NCBI GenBank assembly: GCA_035405645.1
Contig: DAONJL010000063.1
Span: 1 to 13,164, forward strand
Direction of reading: 5' to 3'
From: DAONJL01 sp035405645 [NCBI: bacterium]
GTDB taxonomy: Bacteria; JAGOBX01; DAONJL01
Length of the DNA stretch: 13,164 nt
The position numbers and the translations under genes are program-made. This document shows, in pieces, positions 1 through 7,186 of the stretch. Within the stretch, counting starts at the first letter, position 1, and each line of letters opens with the position of its first letter. The notes beneath the pieces were generated by a model, which was not told where the DNA came from, did not search any database, and saw only the letters and a list, made by a program, of their open reading frames with translations.

Positions 1-64
1 TTCGTAATGCTGCAAAGGGGTATACCATGTCTGGGATATTTTCTGAAAAATTTTTATCTAATAC
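1..64. other. Left edge, possible coding fragments
   Basis: This short stretch precedes the ssrA promoter. On the plus strand one frame is open from base 3 to a TGA at 66-68 inside the -35 box, which could be the tail of an upstream gene. On the minus strand an ATG at 28-26 opens MVYPFAALR up to the edge, which faintly recalls the N-terminus of DUF1015 proteins. About ten to twenty residues cannot decide between these, and neither has a clear ribosome-binding site. Confidence 0.2.
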
Positions 65-92
65 TTGACAAAATCAAAAAATATGGTATATT
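65..92 (+). promoter_or_regulatory. ssrA promoter (sigma-70 type)
   Basis: A perfect -35 box TTGACA lies at 65-70 and a -10 box TATATT at 87-92 with a 16-base spacer. TATTAT at 89-94 with an 18-base spacer is an alternative. The mature tmRNA 5' end follows about 14 bases after the -10 box, so transcription would start at or just before the mature end. It is the best consensus promoter in the window, as expected for an abundant stable RNA. Confidence 0.8.
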
Positions 93-106
93 ATTATTTA
101 AAAAAA

Positions 107-456
107 GGGGGTGAAATGGTTTCGACAGGGTCAGGAAACTTTTAAGTGCATGACGACTTGTTAGGTCGTAAAACTAACACTTATAAATTTAAATGCAGAT
201 TATGCATTACCACTCGCTGCTTAAGAGATAAGCAGCCATTTTGTATTATCTTACCTGCGGGTAATACAGAATGCCGTTTAGCAGGTGTAGAAATTTATAT
301 GTGCCAATCATATAAATTTCGAATTTTTTATTGGCTACTGAATTCAGCAGTGTTCAGTGATGTTGAATTCAGGAAATAAAATTCACTGAACTAATCATGT
401 AGAGCTTAAAAGCGGATTGATTCTGGACCCGGGTTCGATTCCCGGCACCTCCACCA
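107..456 (+). ncRNA. ssrA: transfer-messenger RNA (tmRNA)
   Basis: tmRNA rescues stalled ribosomes: it is charged with alanine, enters the empty A site with SmpB, and its internal frame adds a degradation tag. The 5' GGGGGTG pairs with CACCTCC before an encoded ACCA end. The third pair is G-U, the alanine identity pair. The T arm is 429-433/441-445 around TTCGATT. Pseudoknot 1 pairs 153-157/165-169 and 160-164/174-178. PK2 pairs 242-248/262-268 and 253-258/281-286. PK3 pairs 290-300/310-320 and 303-308/330-335. PK4 has two perfect 9-base stems, 338-346/364-372 and 352-360/383-391. The tag stop sits in a hairpin (216-223/229-236). The length of 350 nt is typical for a one-piece tmRNA. No U-rich terminator follows directly. 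Confidence 0.97.
195..224 (+). other. tmRNA tag reading frame (ADYALPLAA)
   Basis: The probable resume codon GCA (195-197) starts nine codons reading ADYALPLAA, then TAA at 222-224. The YAL core and the LAA end match known tags that are recognised by ClpXP-type proteases. An A at position -4 from the resume codon agrees with the conserved base there. The frame is also open upstream, but the GTC GTA codons lie in the stem of pseudoknot 1, which rules out a start there. The resume codon sits 16 nt after that pseudoknot, compared with 11 in Escherichia coli as I remember that sequence, so AAT at 192 cannot be fully excluded. Confidence 0.8.
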
Positions 457-557
457 TTTAACTTTTCTCTGATTTTATCAAAATAAATTATTCAAATAAT
501 TCATCATTTTTATTTTTTATTTCTATTACTTTAAACCGCTTCGTTTAACATCTTATC

Positions 558-1081
558 TTATATACTTTTTAAAAATTCTTCGATCAATAATGCACTCTAA
601 CAATATTCATCATTTTTAAGTTCCTTTAATATATGAAGCATTTTTCCAATAAGCCAGGCGCCGCCATCAACTGGCTTTTTTATGAACTAATAATTTTTCT
701 TTTCTGAAAACTTAAAACAGGTTCTTTCAAACGAATTAACTCTTTTACTAAATCTAAATAATTTCTTTTATTAAACAATCCTTCTAAATCTGTGGCTACT
801 TCTTCGACTTTTAACTCCCTGTTAATTTCATCAGGAGAATAAATATCTAATAGTTTATCCAGGTATTTAAAAGTTGTTAATAATTCACTTTCATCAATTT
901 TTCTAAAATATTCTAATAAAAGATTAAAATATTCCTTTATATAAATTTGTTTCTCAAAACTTAATTTAGGATTAAAAAATAACTGTATTGTATGTGTTCA
1001 AAAAGTTTTAGATACAAATATTTCATCATCTGTTTGTTCTTTTCCAAATATTTTAAATTTTTTCTTGCCAAATATTTGCTT
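558..1081 (-). pseudogene. decayed protein-coding gene, family unknown
   Basis: The minus strand holds a coding-like sequence of about 170 codons in pieces. Codons from 1081 run to an in-frame TGA at 998-1000, continue for 105 codons (for example KLSFEKQIYIKEYFNLLLEY) and stop at TAA 680-682. Coding character resumes at once in another frame (IKKPVDGGAWLIGKMLHILK), as if one T were lost near 684-687. It then meets TAG at 597-599 and TAA at 558-560. There is no start codon, and a TAA at 1082-1084 lies just upstream. Composition is like that of real genes here, rich in Lys, Glu, Leu and Ile and probably helical. I recognise no family. Two nonsense codons, a frameshift and a missing start indicate a dead gene whose 5' end was lost next to the fba promoter. 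Sequencing error could explain one lesion but hardly all. Confidence 0.65.
651..681 (+). terminator. possible rho-independent terminator
   Basis: A perfect 7-base stem (AAGCCAG 651-657 with CTGGCTT 671-677) encloses a 13-base loop and is followed by a T run to 681. It could end ssrA transcription about 195 bases after the mature 3' end. The hairpin lies inside the decayed minus-strand gene, so it may be a coincidence of old codons. The long loop also makes it mediocre. Confidence 0.4.
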
Positions 1082-1093
1082 TTATTATATTAA
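1065..1093 (+). promoter_or_regulatory. probable fba promoter
   Basis: TTGCCA (1065-1070) and TATTAA (1088-1093) are separated by 17 bases, giving a leader of about 30 bases before the aldolase start. TATATT at 1086-1091 is an alternative -10 box with a short spacer. It would drive the plus-strand gene cluster. The background is so AT-rich that -10-like hexamers are common, so the call rests on the spacing and on the position just ahead of a gene with a strong SD. Confidence 0.4.
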
Positions 1094-1129
1094 TAAAAAA
1101 TTAAATTTATAAATACCGGGAGGTTTAAA

Positions 1130-2119
1130 ATGACTAAAAAGATGATTCATTATAGTGAATTAGGATTAGTAAATACAAAAGAAGGTTTTAAACGAGCAAT
1201 AAAAGGTGGATATGCTATACCAGCATATAATTTTAATAATATGGAACAATTACAAGCAATTATTTTCGGCTGTATAGAATCGCGTTCACCAGTTATTTTA
1301 CAGGTTTCAAAAGGTGCTCGTCAATATGCTAATCAAACTTTATTAAGGTATATGGCTCTTGGTGCTGTTGAAATCGTAAAAGAATCTGGTGTTAATATTC
1401 CTATTACATTACATTTAGACCACGGCGATTCTTTCGAATTATGTAAATCTTGTATTGAAACTGGCTTTTCATCTGTTATGATTGATGGTTCACATCTTCC
1501 TTATGAAGAAAATATAAAATTAACAAAACAAGTTGTTGATTTTGCTCATCAATTTGATGTGAGTGTAGAAGGTGAGTTAGGTGTTCTCGCTGGCATAGAA
1601 GATGAAGTATCAGCTGAAAAATCACATTATACTGATCCTGCACAGGTTGAAGATTTTGTAAGCAGAACAGGTGTAGATTCATTAGCAATTTCTATTGGCA
1701 CTTCTCACGGTGCTTATAAATTTAAAGTAAAACCAGGTGAACAACCACCACCATTAAGATTTGATATACTTGAAGAAATAGAAAAAAGAATACCAGGCTT
1801 TCCTATTGTTTTACACGGCGCATCATCTGTTTTACAGGAATATGTTGAAATGATAAATAAATATGGTGGTAAAATGGAGGGCGCAGTTGGTGTGCCAGAA
1901 GACCAATTACGACGCGCTGCAAAATCAGCAGTATGTAAAATAAATATTGATAGTGATGGTAGATTAGTTGTTACAGCAAAAATAAGAGAAGCATTTGCTA
2001 AAAATCCATCTGAATTTGACCCACGCAAATATTTAGGACCAGCAAGAGAGGAATTAAAAAAATTAATAATACATAAAAATAGAAATGTTCTTGGTTCAGC
2101 TGACAAAGCACCATATTAA
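1130..2119 (+). CDS. fba: class II fructose-1,6-bisphosphate aldolase
   Basis: Zinc-dependent cytosolic enzyme that reversibly splits fructose-1,6-bisphosphate into dihydroxyacetone phosphate and glyceraldehyde-3-phosphate in glycolysis and gluconeogenesis. The 329 residues show the family's motifs. HLDHGD at 95-100 supplies the likely catalytic Asp97 and zinc ligand His98. VEGELG at 146-151 carries the active-site glutamates. GTSHGAYKF has zinc ligand His193, and LHGASS has zinc ligand His229. A segment at about 243-275 (YGGKMEGAVGVPEDQLRRAA and on) is the insertion typical of one class II subgroup that also has a C-terminal end near LGPAREELK. The start is well supported: GGGAGGT at 1118-1124 sits 6 bases before the ATG, the best simple SD in the window. 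Its codons are less extremely AT-rich than those of its neighbours, fitting high expression. It is the first gene of the cluster, 14 bases before the receiver gene. Confidence 0.95.
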   Translation: MTKKMIHYSELGLVNTKEGFKRAIKGGYAIPAYNFNNMEQLQAIIFGCIESRSPVILQVSKGARQYANQTLLRYMALGAVEIVKESGVNIPITLHLDHGDSFELCKSCIETGFSSVMIDGSHLPYEENIKLTKQVVDFAHQFDVSVEGELGVLAGIEDEVSAEKSHYTDPAQVEDFVSRTGVDSLAISIGTSHGAYKFKVKPGEQPPPLRFDILEEIEKRIPGFPIVLHGASSVLQEYVEMINKYGGKMEGAVGVPEDQLRRAAKSAVCKINIDSDGRLVVTAKIREAFAKNPSEFDPRKYLGPAREELKKLIIHKNRNVLGSADKAPY

Positions 2120-2133
2120 TATTTTATTTTTTT

Positions 2134-2487
2134 ATGGTAAAAAAAATTTTAATTGTTGATGATGATGAATTAATTACTTCCACATTAAAGACATTTTTAG
2201 AAAAATTTAATTTTGAAGTTAAAACAGCAAATGATGGATATGAAGCAGTAAAAATTTGCACAATTGAAAATTTTGATTTAATTTTAATGGATATTATTAT
2301 GCCTAATATGAATGGCATTGAAGCAATAAAAGCGTTAAAAATTATCTATCCTGATATAAATATATGGATTATTTCTGGAAATCTTACAAAAGAAATAAAA
2401 GATGAAGCAATAAAAAATGGAATAACAAAAATATTAGAAAAACCATTATCAATGAATTTTATTCTTAAAGAAATAAAAGAATTATAA
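2134..2487 (+). CDS. single-domain response regulator receiver protein (CheY-like)
   Basis: A 117-residue protein that is just one receiver domain. The acidic pocket is Asp9/Asp10 in ILIVDDDE, the phosphorylated residue is Asp53 in LILMDIIMPNMNG, the switch hydroxyl is Ser81 in IISGN, and the conserved lysine is Lys103 in LEKPL. All catalytic residues are present, so it should accept a phosphoryl group from a histidine kinase. There is no output domain, so it must act by binding a partner, as CheY does with the flagellar switch or Spo0F does in a relay. No kinase is in the window. It lies 14 bases after fba and 2 bases before the DUF151 gene. No SD is visible (the upstream bases are nearly all A/T), suggesting coupling to fba translation. 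A role in motility is possible given the flagellin nearby, but only by proximity. Confidence 0.9.
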   Translation: MVKKILIVDDDELITSTLKTFLEKFNFEVKTANDGYEAVKICTIENFDLILMDIIMPNMNGIEAIKALKIIYPDINIWIISGNLTKEIKDEAIKNGITKILEKPLSMNFILKEIKEL

Positions 2488-2489
2488 AT

Positions 2490-2909
2490 ATGTATTTTGA
2501 AGCAATTATAAATTCCATTATTATTGATAATAATACTAATTTTCCTGTAATTAATTTAGAAACAGAAAAACATATCTTACCTGTTGTTATTGGTTATAAT
2601 GAAGCAATGGCAATAACAATCGCAATTGAGAAAAAAGAAGTGCCAAGACCACTAACGCACGATTTAATTACAACAATAATAAAAGGATTTAATAGCGAAC
2701 TTGAAGGTGTGTATATTTATAAATTAGAAGATGGAACTTATTATGCAAAAATTAGATTAATACGAATTGATTCTAATCAGCCTGGTCATAAAAATATTTT
2801 AGAAATTGATTGTAGACCAAGTGATGCAATTGCTATTTGTTTAAGATTGAATTCTAAAATCTTTATTGAAGAAAAAATATTGGAAGTAGCAGGTATTAAA
2901 AAATCCTGA
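2490..2909 (+). CDS. bifunctional nuclease family protein (DUF151)
   Basis: A 139-residue cytosolic protein of the DUF151 (bifunctional nuclease, BFN) family. Family features are seen in order: an N-terminal strand pair, LPVVIGYNEA at 30-39, RPLTHDL at 53-59, the strands about 70-94, and the hallmark RPSDA at 109-113 followed by a helix. A plant member has reported RNase and DNase activity, but the role of bacterial members is largely unknown and the catalytic residues are not settled, so nuclease function is a family label here. The length is typical of a BFN domain without extra domains. The ATG follows the preceding stop by two bases with no SD, so it is probably translated by coupling. 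It sits immediately before a recombination helicase/nuclease, which fits a nucleic-acid role but does not prove it. Confidence 0.88.
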   Translation: MYFEAIINSIIIDNNTNFPVINLETEKHILPVVIGYNEAMAITIAIEKKEVPRPLTHDLITTIIKGFNSELEGVYIYKLEDGTYYAKIRLIRIDSNQPGHKNILEIDCRPSDAIAICLRLNSKIFIEEKILEVAGIKKS

Positions 2910-2919
2910 TTTTTTTATT

Positions 2920-5900
2920 ATGAAAAAACTTTCGCCAGCCCAATCAAATGCGTTTATTGATAATAAAAATCTTTGTTTATTAGCAAGTGCAGGTAGTGGT
3001 AAAACTTTTGTTTTAGAAAGAAAATATATTTATTATTTAGCGCAAAAAGAAAATAATAATTTTATAAATCAAAACCAGATTGTTGCTATTACTTTTACTG
3101 AAAAAGCAGCAGCAGAAATGAAAAAAAGAATTTATGATAATATTAAAGAAATAATTGAAAATGATTTTAATTTTTTTTCTGAGGCTTATCATTTTATAAA
3201 ATTAAATAAAAATGATTTTGATTCTTTTAAAGAACATTTGAAAAATATTAAAGAAAAATTTTTTAATGTAAATATATCAACTATTCATTCTTTTTGCTTA
3301 AAATTATTAGGAGAGAATTTTTTAGAAACTAATATAACTCCTGATGTGAAAATTAATAACGATATTGATAATAATATTATTTTTAATTCTCTATTTAAAA
3401 AAGTATTTTATAATTTTATTAAAAATCCAGATAACTCTTATTCACTACAAATACTATTAAATGATTTATCTTTTTATACATTTAAAAAATTATGTTTTTA
3501 TTTATTAGAACGAAAAGAAATATTTGATAACTTACAACAAAATTATGAATTTTTATATAAAATACAAAAAGATGTAATTGAATATTTGAGTAAGAAAAAA
3601 AAATTCAATTTATCTGATGACAATTTATCTGATGACAATTTATCTGATGACAATTTATCTGATGACAATGAGATATTATATAATAATTCAATATTTTCAA
3701 TTAATAAGGAAGGAAAACTTGTTCAAAACTTACTTTATTTTGTTAAATCATTAGTTGATGAATATTTTGAAGAGCAAAGTAAAAAAAATTTTTTAAGTTT
3801 TAATGATATATTATATTTAACAAACAAAAATCTAAAAACAAATAAACACTTAGCACAAAAATTAGCAGAAAGATATAAATATATAATTATTGATGAAATG
3901 CAGGATACTGACCCTTTACAATGGGAAATAATAAAAAAAATTCTGGAGTTTAATCAAACAAAAATTTTTATTGTTAGTGATGAAAAACAATCAATCTATA
4001 AATTTCGTGGTGCTGATATTACTATATTTAAAGAGAGTCAAAAATATATTAATAATATCAAAGAGTTAAGTGAAAATAGACGAAGTACTAAAAATCTAAT
4101 AAAATTTTTCAATCAATATTTTAGCTGGCTTTTTTATGATGATGATCTAACTTATGGTGTTAAATATACTAATGCTTCTTTTTTAGAAAACAAAAATCAA
4201 AATAATAATCAACAACATAAAATATTATTTGATGAAAAACTTAAAATTGGTAAAATATTAAAAAAGACATCTTCTTCTGATAATGAACTTAATCAAGATG
4301 TAAATTTTATTTTTAATTTACATTCATCAAAAAAAAATAAATTTGATTTAAAAGTTTCTGAATCTTATTTATGTGCACAAATAATTAAAAATATACTTAC
4401 TAAAAAAGTTGATGGTTTTGATTTTGTAAATTCTTTATTATCAGAAAATAAACCAGTAATTGCTATATTATTAAGAAGATTCAAATATTTGCCTCTTTTC
4501 GAAATGGCTTTAAAAGTATTTGATATTGAATATAATGTTTCAACTGATAGATTTATTTTAAACAATGAAATATCTTTATATTTATTTAATTACTTAAAAT
4601 TTCTCTATTGTAATGATGATATTTCATTAGTTGGAACACTTCGTTCTGCTTTATTTATGTTAAAAGATTCAACATTATTTCTTATTGCAACAAAGACAAA
4701 TAACACTTCATTTTATAACAAAATTATTAGTTTTTTAAAGAATGAAGAAAATAAAGAATTAATTAACGATGAAGAAAAAAATAAAATTATTAATTTTTTA
4801 CAAATAACAAAAAAATTACAAAAATATGTTAAATATTACAAAGTTAGTGAATTAATAAAAATTATTTGTGATGAAACAAATCTATTAGAAAAAATATATT
4901 TATCAAATAAAAATTATGAAACATATTTATCACAATTTATTTATATAGTTAAAGAATTTGAAAATAGAAATTCATTAAATTTTACGGATTTATTTGATTT
5001 TATTGAAGAAATAATAAATAATGAAAATAATAATTTGAATATAATTTTAGAAGAAAATAATAAGCCAGTCCAGATTCTTTCATATTTTAAAGCAAAAGGT
5101 TTAGAATTTCCTATTATTATTTTACCTGATTTAGATTATTCTATTACTTCAAAAGAAAAAATTTTTATTAGTAAAATAAGTGATTATTACTGGTCTGACA
5201 ATAGAAATTATTATATTGGTCTAAAAGTTCGAGATGAAAAAAATGATAATAGAGAAGTTGAATCAACAATAAGATTATTATTAAAGGACGAAATAAAGCG
5301 AATGACAACTTCTGAAGAAAAAAGATTATTATATGTTGCATTTACTCGTGCAATAAATAAACTTATTCCAATTTTTAGTTTAGATAATTATATAGAAAAT
5401 ATAAAAAAAATAAAAAATATAGAAAAAAAAGAAGATTGTAAATATTACTATGAACTGATTTTAAAATACTTTTTTGAGAATGATTATGAGATTTATTTTG
5501 ATGATAATATTAATCAAAATGATTTTATTATCAATTATTCAATTGATGAAAATTTTATTCAACAAAATATCGATAAATTTAAATATTTTTTAAATAATTT
5601 TGAATCATTTAAAAATCCAGATGATTTAAACTTTTTAGTTTCTGAAATAAATACAAAAATATGTGATGAAAAAATAAAATTAAATGCAAATAATTTATTT
5701 CAATTTGTTCAATGTCCTTTTATTTACTATTTTAGAAATCAATTAAATTATTTATCTGAATTTTACAATAATGAAGTTTCTTCAAACAATTCGATTATTA
5801 TTGGTAATTTAACACATCAAATTTTAAAAAATAATGAATATGAAAATTTATTTAATTTAAATAAAATTAATATTACACAAAAAATTGAAGATTATCTAAT

Positions 5901-6480
5901 AAAAAACAGATTAACAATAAATAATGCTTCTGAAATATATTCAAGATTAACATTTTTATTTGATAATTTTTTAAATTCAAATTACTTAAATGATTTACTA
6001 AACGAAAATATATATCATAAAACAGAATATAGGTTACATTATTCAAATGAAAAATATATAATAAAAATAATTATTGATAGAATAAATTTTTATGAAAATT
6101 CAATAGATATAATTGATTATAAAACAAATTATTTTGAAAATGAAAATGAATTAAATGAAATAGTTAAAACAACAGGCTATGATTATCAATTAGGACTTTA
6201 TTATTATGTGATAAATAAATTATTTCCAGATAAAAATATAAATACATATTTAATTTTTTTAAACAAAAAAAATTGTATAGTAAAAAATTGTCATAAAAAA
6301 ATAGAAGAAATAGATAATGTAATAAATCAAATAATAAATTTTCATCAAAATAATTTAAATCATAATTTTAATATAATTACTAATTGTATTAGTGAAAACT
6401 GCAATTATAAAAATTTATGTGAAAAAATATTTAAAACAGAAGAAAATGAAAGCAATAATAATTATACAGGCAAGAGTTGA
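2920..6480 (+). CDS. AddA-like UvrD/Rep superfamily 1 helicase with C-terminal PD-(D/E)XK nuclease
   Basis: An 1186-residue DNA-repair motor with the architecture and size of AddA. Seen in order: Gln8 of the Q motif, Walker A ASAGSGKT at 22-29, motif Ia TFTEKAAAEM at 58-67, STIHSFC near 120, motif II DEMQDTD from 325 (more often DEFQDTD), SDEKQSIYKFRGAD at 353-366, ENRRS near 385, KAKGLEFP at 724-731, and motif VI around LLYVAFTRA at 803-811. The RecB-type nuclease core is His966, Asp1053, Asp1066 and Lys1068 (IDYKT), with the QLGLYYY helix after it. Cys932, Cys1156, Cys1161 and Cys1167 could bind a 4Fe-4S cluster as in AddB and related nucleases. AddA processes double-strand breaks with AddB, but no addB lies in the window. 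Residues 230-249 are four NLSDD repeats. The ATG has no SD. The last 35 bases overlap the next gene. Confidence 0.9.
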   Translation: MKKLSPAQSNAFIDNKNLCLLASAGSGKTFVLERKYIYYLAQKENNNFINQNQIVAITFTEKAAAEMKKRIYDNIKEIIENDFNFFSEAYHFIKLNKNDFDSFKEHLKNIKEKFFNVNISTIHSFCLKLLGENFLETNITPDVKINNDIDNNIIFNSLFKKVFYNFIKNPDNSYSLQILLNDLSFYTFKKLCFYLLERKEIFDNLQQNYEFLYKIQKDVIEYLSKKKKFNLSDDNLSDDNLSDDNLSDDNEILYNNSIFSINKEGKLVQNLLYFVKSLVDEYFEEQSKKNFLSFNDILYLTNKNLKTNKHLAQKLAERYKYIIIDEMQDTDPLQWEIIKKILEFNQTKIFIVSDEKQSIYKFRGADITIFKESQKYINNIKELSENRRSTKNLIKFFNQYFSWLFYDDDLTYGVKYTNASFLENKNQNNNQQHKILFDEKLKIGKILKKTSSSDNELNQDVNFIFNLHSSKKNKFDLKVSESYLCAQIIKNILTKKVDGFDFVNSLLSENKPVIAILLRRFKYLPLFEMALKVFDIEYNVSTDRFILNNEISLYLFNYLKFLYCNDDISLVGTLRSALFMLKDSTLFLIATKTNNTSFYNKIISFLKNEENKELINDEEKNKIINFLQITKKLQKYVKYYKVSELIKIICDETNLLEKIYLSNKNYETYLSQFIYIVKEFENRNSLNFTDLFDFIEEIINNENNNLNIILEENNKPVQILSYFKAKGLEFPIIILPDLDYSITSKEKIFISKISDYYWSDNRNYYIGLKVRDEKNDNREVESTIRLLLKDEIKRMTTSEEKRLLYVAFTRAINKLIPIFSLDNYIENIKKIKNIEKKEDCKYYYELILKYFFENDYEIYFDDNINQNDFIINYSIDENFIQQNIDKFKYFLNNFESFKNPDDLNFLVSEINTKICDEKIKLNANNLFQFVQCPFIYYFRNQLNYLSEFYNNEVSSNNSIIIGNLTHQILKNNEYENLFNLNKINITQKIEDYLIKNRLTINNASEIYSRLTFLFDNFLNSNYLNDLLNENIYHKTEYRLHYSNEKYIIKIIIDRINFYENSIDIIDYKTNYFENENELNEIVKTTGYDYQLGLYYYVINKLFPDKNINTYLIFLNKKNCIVKNCHKKIEEIDNVINQIINFHQNNLNHNFNIITNCISENCNYKNLCEKIFKTEENESNNNYTGKS
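3607..3666 (+). repeat. 15-base minisatellite, four perfect copies
   Basis: The unit AATTTATCTGATGAC is repeated four times without mismatch and encodes NLSDD four times in the helicase gene (residues 230-249). Because the unit is five codons, gain or loss of copies keeps the frame. The segment is acidic and hydrophilic, lying between the Walker A part and the Walker B motif, so it is probably a surface loop in domain 1B. Confidence 0.95.
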
Positions 6481-7186
6481 ATCTAAAAGATTGCCTGAAA
6501 AAATATTAATTAATATAAATGGTAAAACAATTATAGAACACATTTTTGAACGTTGTGAAAAATCTGTTTTAAAAGCAAAAACAATAATAGCAACATCAAC
6601 AAATAAAGAAGATGATAAATTAGTTGAATTATTAAATACTAAAAAAATACCATATTTTCGTGGTTCTGAAAAAAATGTGCTTTTACGATTTTATGAAGCA
6701 GCCAAAAACGAAAATGCTGATATTATAATTAGAGTATGTGGTGATTCGCCTTTTATTGATTTTAAAGCAATTGACAGATTAATATTAACAATTATCAATG
6801 ATGATTATGATTATGTTGCATATAAAAATTCAGATTGTATTGGACTAACAGCAGAAGCATTAACTTTTTTAGCATTAGAAAAAACTTATAAAGAAGCAAA
6901 AGAAAATTATCAATTAGAACATGTTACTCCATACATATATGAAAATCCAGATATATTTAAAATCAAATATTTAGAATATAAATTGAAGTATGAATTTCAA
7001 AGGTCGCTAAGATTAACACTTGATACAATTGATGATTTTAAATTAATCGAAATAATTTATAAAAATTTATATAAAGGTAAAGTAATTGAAATAGATGAAT
7101 TATTAGATTTTTTAAAAGAAAATCAGGCACTAATAGAAATAAACAGCAATGTAAAACAAAAATCATATAAGGAAGCAGAAGAATGA
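6446..7186 (+). CDS. spsF: SpsF-type cytidylyltransferase (CMP-sugar synthetase family)
   Basis: A 246-residue nucleotidyltransferase of the SpsF/CMP-KDO-synthetase-like family, which activates sugars with CTP for surface polysaccharide or glycoprotein synthesis. The N-terminal motif IIIIQARVESKRLPEK (4-19) is the nucleotide-binding loop. FRGS and LLRFYEAA follow, and CGDSPFID with Gly99-Asp100 matches the metal-binding GDxP motif. The start is placed at 6446 because the binding-loop strand must begin within a few residues. A longer frame from 6392 would add 18 lysine-rich residues lying wholly in the helicase gene. The gene overlaps the helicase end by 35 bases and the next gene by 4 (ATGA), so translation is coupled. 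The pairing with a PseG/SpsG homologue mirrors the Bacillus subtilis sps spore-coat genes and pseudaminic acid clusters. The actual sugar cannot be read from sequence. Confidence 0.85.
   Translation: MKAIIIIQARVESKRLPEKILININGKTIIEHIFERCEKSVLKAKTIIATSTNKEDDKLVELLNTKKIPYFRGSEKNVLLRFYEAAKNENADIIIRVCGDSPFIDFKAIDRLILTIINDDYDYVAYKNSDCIGLTAEALTFLALEKTYKEAKENYQLEHVTPYIYENPDIFKIKYLEYKLKYEFQRSLRLTLDTIDDFKLIEIIYKNLYKGKVIEIDELLDFLKENQALIEINSNVKQKSYKEAEE

Noticed and set aside
146-379. Open frame of 77 codons at the ssrA locus
   Set aside because: It lies entirely inside tmRNA, where the sequence is explained by stems and pseudoknots. Only the short tag frame is translated.
531-548. Hairpin TTAAAC/GTTTAA as an ssrA terminator
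   Set aside because: Only six A/T-rich pairs with no T run after it.
998-1000. In-frame TGA in the minus-strand remnant as a recoded Trp, Gly or selenocysteine codon
   Set aside because: TGA ends four intact genes here, the remnant also has a TAG, a frameshift and no start, and no selenocysteine-type hairpin is evident.
6392-6445. Upstream start for the SpsF-type gene
   Set aside because: The extra 18 residues lie inside the helicase gene and would precede the family's N-terminal nucleotide-binding strand. The ATG at 6446 fits the family.
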